The notes under the pieces were generated by a model. That model did no database searches. It had not been told where the DNA came from and saw only the letters and a program-made list of their open reading frames with translations. A stretch of 64,000 nt of DNA, taken from the NCBI GenBank assembly GCA_958296095.1, contig OY282434.1, forward strand, positions 960,001 to 1,024,000. Reading direction: 5' to 3'. Shown here piece after piece: positions 42,689-52,730 of the stretch. The DNA is from an uncultured Oligoflexales bacterium (lineage in GTDB: Bacteria; Bdellovibrionota_B; Oligoflexia; Oligoflexales; JAPPIL01). Made by a program: the position numbers and the translations under genes. The stretch's first letter is position 1, and each line of letters begins with the position of its first letter.

Positions 42689-44042
42689 TGTTGATCGCTG
42701 GGTTCCATGGATCGACGTTCCCCCCAACCCCAAAGATCGTGGTCTGGAAGACAGTATGTGCTGGTCACCTGGTACGATAGAGGTATTGCGCTGTGCGCTG
42801 AATCTGAATTTTGATCGATACACGGGCTGGATATGCCCCGATAAACCGCAATTTCGAGATGCAGGACGCTATTACAAGCATGGGGTGGCAGTGAACGAGA
42901 TTCCCGGACTGCCGACAGGCCCGCCTATCGTATCGCCAGTGCAGCTCATGCCTAATATTGAATTATTACAACCAGTTATCAGTGGCAATCGGTTCATGGT
43001 TTTTGGCCGGAGCCCGTATATAGCATTGGCTGGCTACATAAAAGGTGGCTGCAAACTAGAGCCTGCCGGTAGGGCAATGGCGCTTGAAGGGCTCGATGAC
43101 CAATCCAAAACCCTGCAAGTTGCGGCCTTTATTCTGAAAAATTGGCGTGAAGCCGGTAAGTCGATGAAGTGGACAGTTATCGGTGGCGGGGCCACAACGG
43201 ATATAGCAGGCTTTGCCGCGGCTTGTGTCGGAGCCGAGATGGATCTTGTGCCGACGACGTTGTTGGGAATGGTCGACGCGGCCATCGGTGGCAAAACTGG
43301 GGTCAATGCCCCTCCCAATCACGGCATAAATCAGATTGGCACTTTGTATTTTCCCAAGAATGTCATCATCTGTCCGCAATGGCTGGCCACCTCGCGCCAA
43401 GAGGACTGGCAGGCTGGCAGTTGGGCCTGCGTCAAGCACGCCCTGCTCATCAACGATGAACAGCTACTCGATGAGTGGCTGGAGAAAGTCCAGGATAAGG
43501 AGTGGCTGGAGAATAGACGGCAGAAGAGCTGGGGGGAATTAGTCATGCTCATCGCTCGCACTTTGCAGGTAAAGGTGCAAATAATTTCCGCCGATCCCTA
43601 CGAAATTCATGACTTGCGCCTTCTGCTCCATCTCGGTCATACTCTCGCCCACGCGCTTGAAGGTATTGCTTTAGATAGGGAAAAGCGTGAGCTTCTGCAT
43701 GGGGAAGCGCTCGGTGTTGGCTTGATCTATGCAATATTGCTCAGCGAAAAACTCGGCAAAATATCCAAGCCTCCGTACCTGCCGCGGCTGTTGGCGCACC
43801 ACGGCCTGCTATCGAAACAACAGCTGGCGAGCAAACTAGGGGTTAGTGATCTGGCAAGTCCGCCTTTCTTCAAGTTATTGATGTCGTTTTTCAAGCGAGA
43901 CAAGAAATATCGTTCTGCACCGCGTTGGGTGGTGTTGCGAGATAAAGCTAACGAAGATGGCATCTTTGCGGAGTTGGTGAGCATTAAAGATCCCAAGCTT
44001 CTTCAGGAATGCTGGCATCAATTGCTGGCAACGATCCGCTGA
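42678..44042 (+). CDS. aroB: 3-dehydroquinate-synthase-family enzyme, divergent
   Basis: 454 residues, about 90 longer than usual AroB because of an N-terminal extension. AGGAG precedes ATG 42678. Sugar-phosphate-cyclase motifs: GGGATTDIAGFAAA (169-182), GGKTGVNAPPNHGINQIG, HLGHTLAHALE with metal-ligand His321, LHGEALGVG with His341, and KRDKK. The segment equal to AGLAEVIK reads AGSWACVK, so the metal-ligand Glu is Ala250 while Lys253 is kept. The usual N-terminal NAD-binding strands are hard to see. It may be a shikimate enzyme, another cyclase or inactive. Other aro genes are absent nearby. Confidence 0.72.
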   Translation: MYHDVDRWVPWIDVPPNPKDRGLEDSMCWSPGTIEVLRCALNLNFDRYTGWICPDKPQFRDAGRYYKHGVAVNEIPGLPTGPPIVSPVQLMPNIELLQPVISGNRFMVFGRSPYIALAGYIKGGCKLEPAGRAMALEGLDDQSKTLQVAAFILKNWREAGKSMKWTVIGGGATTDIAGFAAACVGAEMDLVPTTLLGMVDAAIGGKTGVNAPPNHGINQIGTLYFPKNVIICPQWLATSRQEDWQAGSWACVKHALLINDEQLLDEWLEKVQDKEWLENRRQKSWGELVMLIARTLQVKVQIISADPYEIHDLRLLLHLGHTLAHALEGIALDREKRELLHGEALGVGLIYAILLSEKLGKISKPPYLPRLLAHHGLLSKQQLASKLGVSDLASPPFFKLLMSFFKRDKKYRSAPRWVVLRDKANEDGIFAELVSIKDPKLLQECWHQLLATIR

Positions 44043-44051
44043 CGGCCATGA

Positions 44052-44231
44052 ACGCACGAGCGCGAAGCTGAACCGATTTTGCTGCCAGGGCTGGAGGATG
44101 CGAGCAATAGCCAGAGACTTGAAGACCTCGTTCCAATTCTCGGCGTTGCTCGTGCCAGTGATGAAGCTGTGCAAACCCAGCATATCGTAGGTCTGACCGA
44201 ACACACCCCATCATTTACCTGCTCAATATGA
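44052..44231 (+). other. Short protein-like frame without start, possible remnant
   Basis: A 59-codon frame after the aroB-like stop reads EREAEPILLPGLEDASNSQR, then LEDLVPILGVARASDEAVQT, ending FTCSI. No start codon at its beginning. The 300 bp from 44043 to 44340 contain nothing else I can support. Confidence 0.25.
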
Positions 44232-44340
44232 GTGATGTGCTGCGGAGTAGCATGATCGTGGCTGGCAACCATTGCTGCGGAAATCAGATACTGTGTCTGG
44301 TTACTAGGTTAATCGAATTCTAGATGATGTGCGCCCAGGT

Positions 44341-44607
44341 TTAGCGGAGATCGAAATGCACTACCTCATTTCTTCCTTCTGGCTTTTCCACATGCCTGAC
44401 GATTATCGCTTTTTTATCGATGTCGAAGAAATGGTAGGCGTAAATGTTTTTTTTGATTTCGTCCTTCACGGTAATCGCTAGACCATCGCCATCTTGTTTA
44501 TCGAGACCGATAGCGATGTGCATGGATTTAGAAGATTTGCAACTAAATATTATCTTATCAGCATGAGAGGGAGAGAGTTGCGATTTCCTGAACTGAGAAA
44601 ACCTCAA
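44341..44607 (-). pseudogene. C-terminal remnant of a lipoprotein paralogue
   Basis: 88 codons from TTG 44607, but the frame stays open upstream into an AGCGAGC repeat module, so the real 5' end seems lost. The end, AYHFFDIDKKAIIVRHVEK then EVVHFDLR, resembles TYHLFDTDSDGVIKKHVK then EVILDNYEL of the lipoprotein at 25942. No signal peptide. A small functional protein cannot be excluded. Confidence 0.45.
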
Positions 44608-44619
44608 ATCAGAAAGGCG

Positions 44620-46415
44620 AGTTTGTAACGCTCGCTGCGCTCGCTACGCTGCTCCTTGTAACGCTCGCTTTCTAGCTCGCTGCTTGTTATCAAACCTCTC
44701 GTTATTGCGTTCGGGCTTGCTGACCGAGGGCTTTATGAACGGCACGGTGAGACCGTACGAAAACTCGACCATAAATACTGCCATATTGTCGTTAGATTAT
44801 GCTTTTGCATAAGGCATGTACTCACAACCTATTTTAGGGAGAGTTTCTCGGTAGGTCTGTGCCGTGGCGCGCTACGCGCTACGCGGCTTTTTATAACGCT
44901 CGCTTCCTAGCTCGCTGCTTGCGCTCAGACCTCTTGCTATCGCGTTCAAGCTTGTCCTCAGAACCTATGCCTGTCCTCAGATTTCTCGCAGTTGCCCCCA
45001 CATCTTGCCGACCGAGGGCTTTATGAACGGCGGGGCGAGGCCGTGCGAAAACGACCGCAGATATTGCCAATACTGCAACCAGATTATTTTTTGCATAAGG
45101 CATGTGCTTATACATATTCGTGGGGAGTTTCTCGGTAGGGCTGCGCCTCGCCAAGACAACGGAGACACGGGCTAAGTGGTGTCCTTGCCCCAAGTCTCTC
45201 AGCGGTTACCCCCACCTCTTGCTCACCGAGAGCTCCATGAACGGCACGGCAAGACCGTGCGAAAACTCGACCATAAATATTGCCAATACTGCCACCAGTT
45301 TATTTTTTCGCACGAGGCATGTGCTTATTATCCGTTCGGGGGGAGAGTTTCTCGGTAGGTCTGTGCCGTGCCAAGATAACGGAGGAACGGGCTAAGACAA
45401 CGGAGGGTTGTGCCAAGATAACGGAGGTACGTGCCAAGACAACGGAGGAACGCACGGCTTTTTGTATCGCTCGCTTCCTAGCTCGCTACGCTGCTTTTTA
45501 TATCGCTCGCTTCCTAGCTCGCTTCGCTCGCTACGCTGCTTTTTTGTAACGCTCGCTTCCTAGCTCGCTCCTTGTTCTCAGGCCTCCTGCCATTGCGTTT
45601 AGGCTTGCCCTCAGGCCTCCCTGCCCGCCCCAAGCCTTCTCGCGGTTGCCCCCACCTCTTGCTCACCGAGAGCTCCATGAACGGCACGGCAAGACCGTGC
45701 GAAAACTCGACCATAAATATTGCCAATACTGCAACCAGTTTATTTTTTCGCACGAGGCATGTGCTTATTATCCGTTCGGGGGGAGAGTTTCTCGGCAGGT
45801 CTGTGCCGTGCCAAGATAACGGAGGTACGGGCTAAGGAAGGTCTGTGCCTCTCGTTATAGCGTTCAGATTATTTTTTTGCATAAGGCATGTACTTGCACC
45901 TATCTCAAGGGCGAGTTTCTCGGTAGGTCTGCTCCCTGCCCAGCTGCGCTGCGCACGACTTTTTGTATCGCTCGCTTTCTAGCTCGCTGCTCGTCCTCAG
46001 GCATCTCGCTTTTGCATTCAGGCCTGCCCTCAGACCTCTCGGCTGTTGCGTTCAGGCTTGCCTACCGAGAGCTCCATGAACGGCGGGGCGAGGCCGTTCG
46101 CTCCGCTACGGCTTTCTGTATCGCTCGCCTTACGAGACTGTTTGCCGCTTTCTCGCTCCCTCGCTCCTTGCGCTCAGACCTCTTGCTATTGCATTCAGAT
46201 TATTTCTTTGCACAAGGCATGTGCTCACAACCTATTTTAGGGGAGAGTTTCTCGGTAGGGCTGCGCCTCGCCAAGATAACGGAGATTTGTGCTAAGTGGT
46301 GTCCTTGCCTCTCGCGGTTGCGTTCAGGCTTGCCATCAAACCTCTCGGCGGTTGCGTTCAAGCTCGCTCTACGAGGCTTTCTTGCCGCTTTCTCGCTCCG
46401 CTCGCTGGCGCACGA
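44620..46415. repeat. Mosaic repeat block 6
   Basis: No gene. Complete minus-orientation elements lie at 44719-44855, 45008-45139, 45222-45359 and 45662-45799. Right halves alone are at about 45867-45930 and 46199-46257; a left half at 46062-46110 is cut by an AGCGAGC module. Reverse TCTTGGCAC modules occur at 45150, 45370-45450 (four in a row) and 46270. AGCGAGC modules are at 44625-44680, 44890-44915, 45465-45570, 45965-45990 and 46115-46165. The block runs into the stop of the DUF4340 gene. Confidence 0.9.
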
Positions 46416-46416
46416 C

Positions 46417-47874
46417 TCATCCCCCCTGTGGATCGGGGGCACTGTCACTAAGGGCCGAATCTTTACTGCCCTCGTCCAACACCGTGTAAGCTTCTAGCAA
46501 ACTACGGGCAGCAACATACACCTGCTCGCTGTCGCTATGCGAAACGTAGTAGTGTTCTTCGTTTTTGGGATGCGCATAAAAAGAAATCTCCAGCTTGCTC
46601 TGCTGTGCAGGTTGCTCCTGTTCTTTACTCTGACGTTCAAGTTGTAATGTTATCTGCCGCGTAGGAGCTTGGGCGATAGTTTTAGCTACCTGCTTGCGGG
46701 CAGCAAACTCTATCGCCTCCGCCGTCTCTAAACTGTCAAGCAGCAGGTCAACCGAGTCGTTCGGTGTCGGTTTGCTCTCCTCAGGCAACTTACCCTCGGA
46801 ATCAAGCTCAGCACTGCGATACCAGTTATTGTCTACACGCCGATAAGTCTCGCCATCAACATCAACGCTGACAACTTCAGCCGCTGCGAAAGTAAAAATA
46901 CTGTGATCACGAAAATTCTCGCTTAAATCACGCACTTTCTCTTCAAAATCAGCAGGCAAGCCAAAGACCAGCTTATCGGCGGCAAAAGCTGCTCGCAACT
47001 CACCCCGATCGCGCACGAAGGTCAGCTCCTTGCTCTCACCAGAGCTGAACTCAAACACAGCACTCATGACAATCTTACTGGCGGTTTTGAATTTTTTGAT
47101 CAACTCGGCACTAGGCGCATCGATAAACTTATCCGCTCGCACTTGATCGAAAGCCTCAATATACTCAGTAACCTTCTGCTGTGCCGTCTTGAAAGGCTCA
47201 GGCCTAACCAACTGAAACCTGCCGTCCTGGCGTGTTACCTCATATGCTTGTGATTCACGATGCCAAAACGTCACCCCTGCCACCTTCTCCACATCGAGCG
47301 CAATTAACTGCTTGTCACGAAAATTGAACAAGCCCTTCTGCGTCGAGTTCAACACATACTGACTGCCCATATAGATCTGTGTCTGGCCCGCGACTTGGAA
47401 ATAAGTGCTGTAGCCCACAGGTGCATTGTTGCCTAGCCGTAACTCGTAACTGTTGCCATCCTCTGTCTGCAACGTAATCACACGCCGCGGCACCTGCAAG
47501 CCAAACTCTTCCAGCTTCACATTCTCTGTCTCAGCACCAACAACTTCTTCCTCATACTTGTAGTCAAGCACCGTCTTGATAAAATCATTGACCTCACTCG
47601 TGTCAGCGGCAGTCTCTAACGGCGTGACGATACGCCACACACCATCAACCTGCTCCAACGTCACCGGGCCTGCTTTAGTCTGTGTCTTGTCTTTAGCATC
47701 GGCACGATCGAGCAAGGTAATCTTACGCACCTGCTGCGCGTCAAGATCGGTGAGCTTACTCGCCTCATCCTGCTCCTTTTGCTCCTTCTCCGTCTGCCAC
47801 TCATCCCACATGGCTAGACCGCCCAGCACAAGCAACACCGCGCCGAGAATTAGAGGTGTGCGGATAAACTTCAC
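46417..47874 (-). CDS. DUF4340 protein of the Gld-type ABC system
   Basis: 485 residues from GTG 47874 (GGAGGG just upstream; GTGA overlap with the gldG-like stop). One N-terminal membrane helix (TPLILGAVLLVLGGLAMW) anchors a large periplasmic, strand-rich region. Typical DUF4340 segments: VTLEQVDGVWRIVTPLETAAD, LGNNAPVGYSTYFQVAGQTQIY and VDNNWYRS. DUF4340 genes follow ABC-2 ATPase, permease and GldG-like genes in many Gram-negatives; the role is unknown but probably periplasmic. The C terminus is acidic and close to repeat block 6. Confidence 0.87.
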   Translation of the reverse strand: MKFIRTPLILGAVLLVLGGLAMWDEWQTEKEQKEQDEASKLTDLDAQQVRKITLLDRADAKDKTQTKAGPVTLEQVDGVWRIVTPLETAADTSEVNDFIKTVLDYKYEEEVVGAETENVKLEEFGLQVPRRVITLQTEDGNSYELRLGNNAPVGYSTYFQVAGQTQIYMGSQYVLNSTQKGLFNFRDKQLIALDVEKVAGVTFWHRESQAYEVTRQDGRFQLVRPEPFKTAQQKVTEYIEAFDQVRADKFIDAPSAELIKKFKTASKIVMSAVFEFSSGESKELTFVRDRGELRAAFAADKLVFGLPADFEEKVRDLSENFRDHSIFTFAAAEVVSVDVDGETYRRVDNNWYRSAELDSEGKLPEESKPTPNDSVDLLLDSLETAEAIEFAARKQVAKTIAQAPTRQITLQLERQSKEQEQPAQQSKLEISFYAHPKNEEHYYVSHSDSEQVYVAARSLLEAYTVLDEGSKDSALSDSAPDPQGG

Positions 47875-49511
47875 ATTGCCCTCCGTTTCAACCAAGTGAC
47901 TACGCCAGCGGCCATGAAAACGAAAGGATAGCAAAAACAAATCAACAGCAATATCAACTGGCTCATACTTGAAGTCAAAGCAATTGAACTCTTCTTCACA
48001 TCCTTGGGACGCAACGAAATAAAATCCTCATCTTTCAGCAGAAAGTTGGTCATGTTGACAAACATATCACGATGCTCAACCGCCGACTGCACCCCCTGAT
48101 TGCGAGCAAAATGCGAAGAACCAGTGACAATCATGCGCACTTGTTTTTCTTCCGCGGTGGGCAAAGCCTTGTTGTCGACATCCTTCGCCTCGTCTTTGTC
48201 CTTCTCGGTGCCAGCTTCAGCCAACTTCGGGGCCTTGGTCTTGCCTGTCGCAACCGCAATCACAGCAAACTTGCCCGCGGTCACCCGATCCTGCGTAATC
48301 TCGCCCAGATCGGACTTATCGGTAACATTATCCACCTTGACAATCGAGTCGGAAGTTTTGGCAACTAACTCAACACTCATACCCTGCTTGTTATCCTCTG
48401 CCTTTGCCAACGAACGCACATTCGGCATCATCAAGGTCGAAGCACTCTGCTGCGCAAAATCCTTGGTCACGCTGTGGAAATCATCAAATTCCGTCACCAA
48501 GGCATTGTTCTGACCGAGTAGCAAGGCCCGCGGGTCATTAGGTGGCAATAACAACAGGTCGTTGTTAATCTTTATGCCAAATTCCTCCGTGAACGCGGCA
48601 AGATTGTCCACCCGTGTCACCGCATCAAACATTACCAACAACGCACCACCGCCTTGCAAGTATTGACGCAAAAAAGCAATCTCCTCCTTGCGTAAATCAT
48701 AACGAGGCCCAGCCACAACGACCAAATCCGCGTCAGCAGGAACTTTGCCTGTCTCTAGCAACATCAGTGTTTGTGCACGGTACTTGTTGTTCTCCAACTC
48801 CTGCACGACAAAATCGTAGCCGAGCGGACTCTTCGCCTTCAGCTCACCCTCACCATGCCCGCGGGTAAAATAAATTTTCTTTGACTTGTCCTTCAACACC
48901 TTGACCAGCGCGTTGGTCAGCTTCTCTTCCGTGAACGTGGCAATGCGCGCCTCTAGCTTGCCGCGTCGAAAAATTACCGTGTTAGCAGAGGTCAACTTGT
49001 CAGCCATCGCCTGCGTGGGCTGCTTGCGCGGGTCAAGCCAACTGACGTTCAACTCGGCCCCCTCCATCTCATAAAGAGACAGCAAGTTCTTAAAATTATC
49101 CTTCGCCCCTCGATCCTGAAACCAGGCGGTGACCTTGAGCGGCTCTTCGCTTTCTTTGACTTTGGCAATAATCTTCAGCGATTGATCCGACAGCGTGTTG
49201 GTCTGTGAGCGCGTCACATCGAAGCTTTTGTTGAAGCGTGCCCGCGATGACAGCAGCGCCACCGCCACGATAATGCCAAGACCTAGCACTACCGTCAAAC
49301 TCGAACTCGCCCCGAACTTCGTGCCCTTGCGACGCAGGAACTTTTTGAAATTCTCAATATTCAAAGAAATCCAAAAGACCAGCAGCGCCGCCGCCAGCAC
49401 CAAGCTAGAACTGCCAATCCACGCCAAGCCTGGGTAAGAAGACTTGACCGCCGCACCTACCACGACCACCAGCAGCGCTAAAAAAGGCAAAATGAAAAGT
49501 CCCGACCTCAT
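47871..49511 (-). CDS. gldG: GldG-like ABC auxiliary protein
   Basis: 546 residues. Two N-terminal helices (ILPFLALLVVVVGAAV; LVLAAALLVFWISLNI), a third (TVVLGLGIIVAVALLSS), a large periplasmic part with RFNKSFDVTRSQTNTLSDQS, IYFTRGHGEGEL and LVVVAGPRYDL, and a C-terminal helix (LILLLICFCYPFVFMAAGVV). This is the ABC_transp_aux/GldG architecture: a degenerate intein-free GldG partner of an ABC-2 exporter. In Bacteroidetes it serves gliding; in other phyla the cargo is unknown. Second-last gene of a four-gene operon. Confidence 0.87.
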   Translation of the reverse strand: MRSGLFILPFLALLVVVVGAAVKSSYPGLAWIGSSSLVLAAALLVFWISLNIENFKKFLRRKGTKFGASSSLTVVLGLGIIVAVALLSSRARFNKSFDVTRSQTNTLSDQSLKIIAKVKESEEPLKVTAWFQDRGAKDNFKNLLSLYEMEGAELNVSWLDPRKQPTQAMADKLTSANTVIFRRGKLEARIATFTEEKLTNALVKVLKDKSKKIYFTRGHGEGELKAKSPLGYDFVVQELENNKYRAQTLMLLETGKVPADADLVVVAGPRYDLRKEEIAFLRQYLQGGGALLVMFDAVTRVDNLAAFTEEFGIKINNDLLLLPPNDPRALLLGQNNALVTEFDDFHSVTKDFAQQSASTLMMPNVRSLAKAEDNKQGMSVELVAKTSDSIVKVDNVTDKSDLGEITQDRVTAGKFAVIAVATGKTKAPKLAEAGTEKDKDEAKDVDNKALPTAEEKQVRMIVTGSSHFARNQGVQSAVEHRDMFVNMTNFLLKDEDFISLRPKDVKKSSIALTSSMSQLILLLICFCYPFVFMAAGVVTWLKRRAM

Positions 49512-49517
49512 GGTTTG

Positions 49518-50294
49518 TTATCTCCAGCGTTGCGAATCTAAAACTACGTTTGTAAAAAATAAGAAGAAAGACGCAAAACACACAAAATAGAAAATATCCT
49601 TGACGGTGATCATGCCTTTCATCAGGTTTTCGAGATGCTGCATCGAAGCCAGATACTTGAGCACATCCTCTAACAAGCCACCGCCAGAAAGATTAGGGGC
49701 GAGCCAATTTAAGATCAGTAGCATGAACAGGGCGAGCATCGTGAATAAAAAGGCAAGGAATTGGTTCTTGGTCATCGAGGAAATACATATACCAAGTGCC
49801 AGTTGCGAGCTGATCAACAGAAACAAGCCTAGATAGGCACTCAAGATAACGCCAACATCGGGATTGCCATACTTGATTGTGAACAGCGGAAAAATCGACG
49901 AAGCAACTAAGATCAGCGTCATCATCAACAACGCGGCGAGATACTTGCCCAGCACGATATGCAGCGGCCGAATCGGTGCCGTGTGTAGCAGCCGAATAGA
50001 GTGGTTCTTGATTTCTTCCGAGAAAGAAGCCATCGTTATCGCAGGCACGATCAAAATTAAAATGAAATGCAAGTTGTGGAACAGCGCGGTCAGCATTTGC
50101 TCAAGCGTGGGAACTTGTCCACCCATCGCGGGGGCACGCTGCTGCATCTCAAAGAAAGTATGCATAAAACTGTTGAAGAAAACTCCCATCAATATGAGAA
50201 AGAAAAAGAATATTGCCATGCCTTTCGGCGAAGCGAAGAAAGCCGCTAAATCACGGCGGGCAATTGTCCAGGTGACACTAAAGCTGGGGCGCAT
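49518..50294 (-). CDS. gldF: ABC-2-type permease (GldF-like)
   Basis: 258 residues, six membrane helices. TIARRDLAAFFASPKGMAIF at the N terminus, IVPAITMASFSEEIKNHSIR and LLHTAPIRPLHIVLGKYLAA are typical of GldF/ABC2_membrane_3 permeases. It works with the ATPase 16 bp upstream. The stop lies 7 bp before the gldG-like start, so the four genes are tightly packed. Confidence 0.9.
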   Translation of the reverse strand: MRPSFSVTWTIARRDLAAFFASPKGMAIFFFFLILMGVFFNSFMHTFFEMQQRAPAMGGQVPTLEQMLTALFHNLHFILILIVPAITMASFSEEIKNHSIRLLHTAPIRPLHIVLGKYLAALLMMTLILVASSIFPLFTIKYGNPDVGVILSAYLGLFLLISSQLALGICISSMTKNQFLAFLFTMLALFMLLILNWLAPNLSGGGLLEDVLKYLASMQHLENLMKGMITVKDIFYFVCFASFFLFFTNVVLDSQRWR

Positions 50295-50309
50295 TTTTCC
50301 TCCGTAAAA

Positions 50310-51230
50310 TCAGTGCGTAACCTGAAAGAACACGTCTTCCAGGCTCTTGGTTTTAACATTCAGCGTGCGTAAACCATAACCACCATCGATCACCAGCATA
50401 GCCACCTTGTCGATGGTGTCAGCTGGCGCATCCTTGCGCAGGGCAAACTCGATCGTTTCAGCAGAGGCGGCCCGCGGTGGAGTCAAAGCTGGCAACGTCG
50501 CCAACTCGGTGGCCAGGCGAGCAGCATTGCCACCCACCCGCAAGATGTAGACACGCTCGGTGTCGAGACGTTCAAGTATCTCCCCATACGTGCCTTGCTC
50601 GACAATTTTGCCCTTGTCGATGATGATGATCTTTTCACACACCTGCTCCACTTCGGAGAGAATATGAGAACTCAAAATAATCGTGTGCTGACCCGCCAAC
50701 GACTTGATCAGCTCACGAATATGCACGATCTGGTTGGGGTCAAGCCCCTCGGTCGGCTCGTCGAGCACCAACACCTTCGGGTCATGCACGAGTGCTTGTG
50801 CCAATGCTACCCGCTGGCGGTAGCCCTTCGAGAGATTGCCGATAACGCGCCCGCCAACCTCGTGCAACTCAAGCTTGGTGAACACTTCGTTCATCCGTCC
50901 CTGAATGCGCGCCTTCGGCACACCCCGCAACCTCGCGGTGAAAGCAACATAATCCACCACTCGCATCTCGGTATGCAACGGCGGCACGTCAGGCAAGTAG
51001 CCGAGCATGCTCTTTGCCTCTAGGGGATCATCGGTAATATCACACCCGAAAATGCGGGCACTGCCACGGTCAGCTCCGATACAGCCACAGAGAATGTCCA
51101 TCGTCGTCGTTTTGCCCGCGCCGTTGGCACCGAGAAAGCCAACAATCTGCCCCTCCGCCACCTTGAAACTAATGTCATCCAATACCTGCGCGCTGCCGTA
51201 GGACTTCGACAATCTATCGATTTCAATCAT
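50310..51230 (-). CDS. gldA: ABC transporter ATPase (GldA-like)
   Basis: 306 residues from ATG 51230, with GGAG upstream; a longer frame to 51290 has no ribosome site. Walker A GANGAGKTT, Q-loop LPDVPPLH, signature LSKGYRQR, Walker B and D-loop KVLVLDEPTEGLD, switch SSHIL. A C-terminal ~80-residue domain (ERVYILRVGG ...) is typical of ABC-2 exporter ATPases. First gene of the operon with permease, GldG-like and DUF4340 proteins. Repeat block 7 begins about 80 bp upstream. Confidence 0.92.
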   Translation of the reverse strand: MIEIDRLSKSYGSAQVLDDISFKVAEGQIVGFLGANGAGKTTTMDILCGCIGADRGSARIFGCDITDDPLEAKSMLGYLPDVPPLHTEMRVVDYVAFTARLRGVPKARIQGRMNEVFTKLELHEVGGRVIGNLSKGYRQRVALAQALVHDPKVLVLDEPTEGLDPNQIVHIRELIKSLAGQHTIILSSHILSEVEQVCEKIIIIDKGKIVEQGTYGEILERLDTERVYILRVGGNAARLATELATLPALTPPRAASAETIEFALRKDAPADTIDKVAMLVIDGGYGLRTLNVKTKSLEDVFFQVTH

Positions 51231-51996
51231 CACCGCTCCAAACTGTTCTTGAAACGTCGCCGCGCTGAGCAACAGCTGATATTTTGACAAAAGCCGCCGC
51301 CGTTGTCTACACCTTTGTGTCGGCGGCTTTTTGTAACGCTCGCTGCGCTCGCTTCCTAGCTCGCTTCGCTCGCTACGCTGCTTTTTGTAACGCTCGCTTC
51401 GCTCGCTACGCTGCTCTTTGCCGCTTTCTAGCTCCCCGCTCGCTGCTTGCGCTACGCGGCTTTTTGTAACGCTCGCTTCCTAGCTCGCTCCTTGCGCTCA
51501 GGCCTCTCGTTATTGCGTTCAGGCTTGTCTACCGAGGGCTTTATGAACGGCAGAGCGAGACCGTGCGCTGCACTACGGCTTTTTTGTGACGCTCGCTTCC
51601 TAGCTCGCTCTTTGCACTCAGACCTCCTGCTATTGCGTTCAGATTATGCTTTTAGATAAAGCATGTGCTCACAACCTATTTTAGGGCGAGTTTCTCGCTG
51701 ATCGGCTTTTTTGCCGCTTGCTAGCTCCACTGCTCCCTGCCAAGACAACGAAGGTATGGGCTAAGTGGTGTCCTTGCCCCAAGTCTTCTCGCGGTTGCCC
51801 CCACCTCTTGCCCACAGAGAGCCACATGAATGGCGCGGCGAGACCGTACGAAAACTCGACCACAAACACTGCCAACACTGCAACCAGATTATTTTTTTGC
51901 ATAGGGCATGTGCTTTCACCTAACTCAAGGAGAGTTTCTCGGTAGGTCTGCGCCGTGCCAAGACAACGGAGATTTGTGGTAAGTAGGGTCTGTGCT

Positions 51997-52692
51997 GCTC
52001 TCTGCTTGTCTTCAAGTCTCCCGACTATTGCGTTCAAGCTTGCCTACCGAGAACTCCATGAACGGCGGGGCGAGGCCGTACGAAAACGACCACAGATATT
52101 GCCAATACTGCAACCAGGTTATTTTTTTGCATAAGGCATGTGCTTATGCATATTCGTGGGGAGTTGCACGCGGCTTCCTTGCCGCTTGCTAGCTCCAGGG
52201 CTGCGCCTCGCCAAGACAACGGAGATTTGTGCTACTTGCCTCTTGCCCCCAAGCCTTCTCGCGGTTGCCCCCACCTCTTGCCTACCGAGGGCTTTATGAA
52301 CGGCAGAGCGAGACCGTGCGAAAACTCGACCACAGATATTGCCATATTGCCGTCAGATTATGCTTTTAGATAAAGCATGTGCCGTACCCACTCAGGAGAG
52401 TTTCTCGGCAGGTCTGCGCTCTGCCAAGATAACGGAGGTACGGGCTAAGTAGTGATTGTGCTTCGCTTGCTCCCTGTCCTCAGGCTTCCTGCCCACCGAG
52501 AGATCCATGAACGGCACGGCAAGACCGTGCGAAAATTCGACCACAGATACTGCCATATTGTCGTTAGACTATGCTTTTGCACAAGGCATGTACTTGCACC
52601 TAACTCAAGAGAGAGTTTCTCGGCAGGTCTTTGCCGTGCCAAGACAACGGAGCTGCGCACGACTCTTTGTAACGCTCGCTTCCTAGCTCGCT
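51997..52692 (+). repeat. 696-bp direct duplication, copy 1
   Basis: Identical, as far as I can read, to 52731-53426 (offset 734). It contains three inverted-repeat elements and their spacers. The 38 bp between the copies are AGCGAGC-module sequence, so the duplication ends in that module. Confidence 0.93.
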
Positions 52693-52730
52693 TCGCTCGC
52701 TACGCTGCTTTTTGTAACGCTCGCTTTCTA

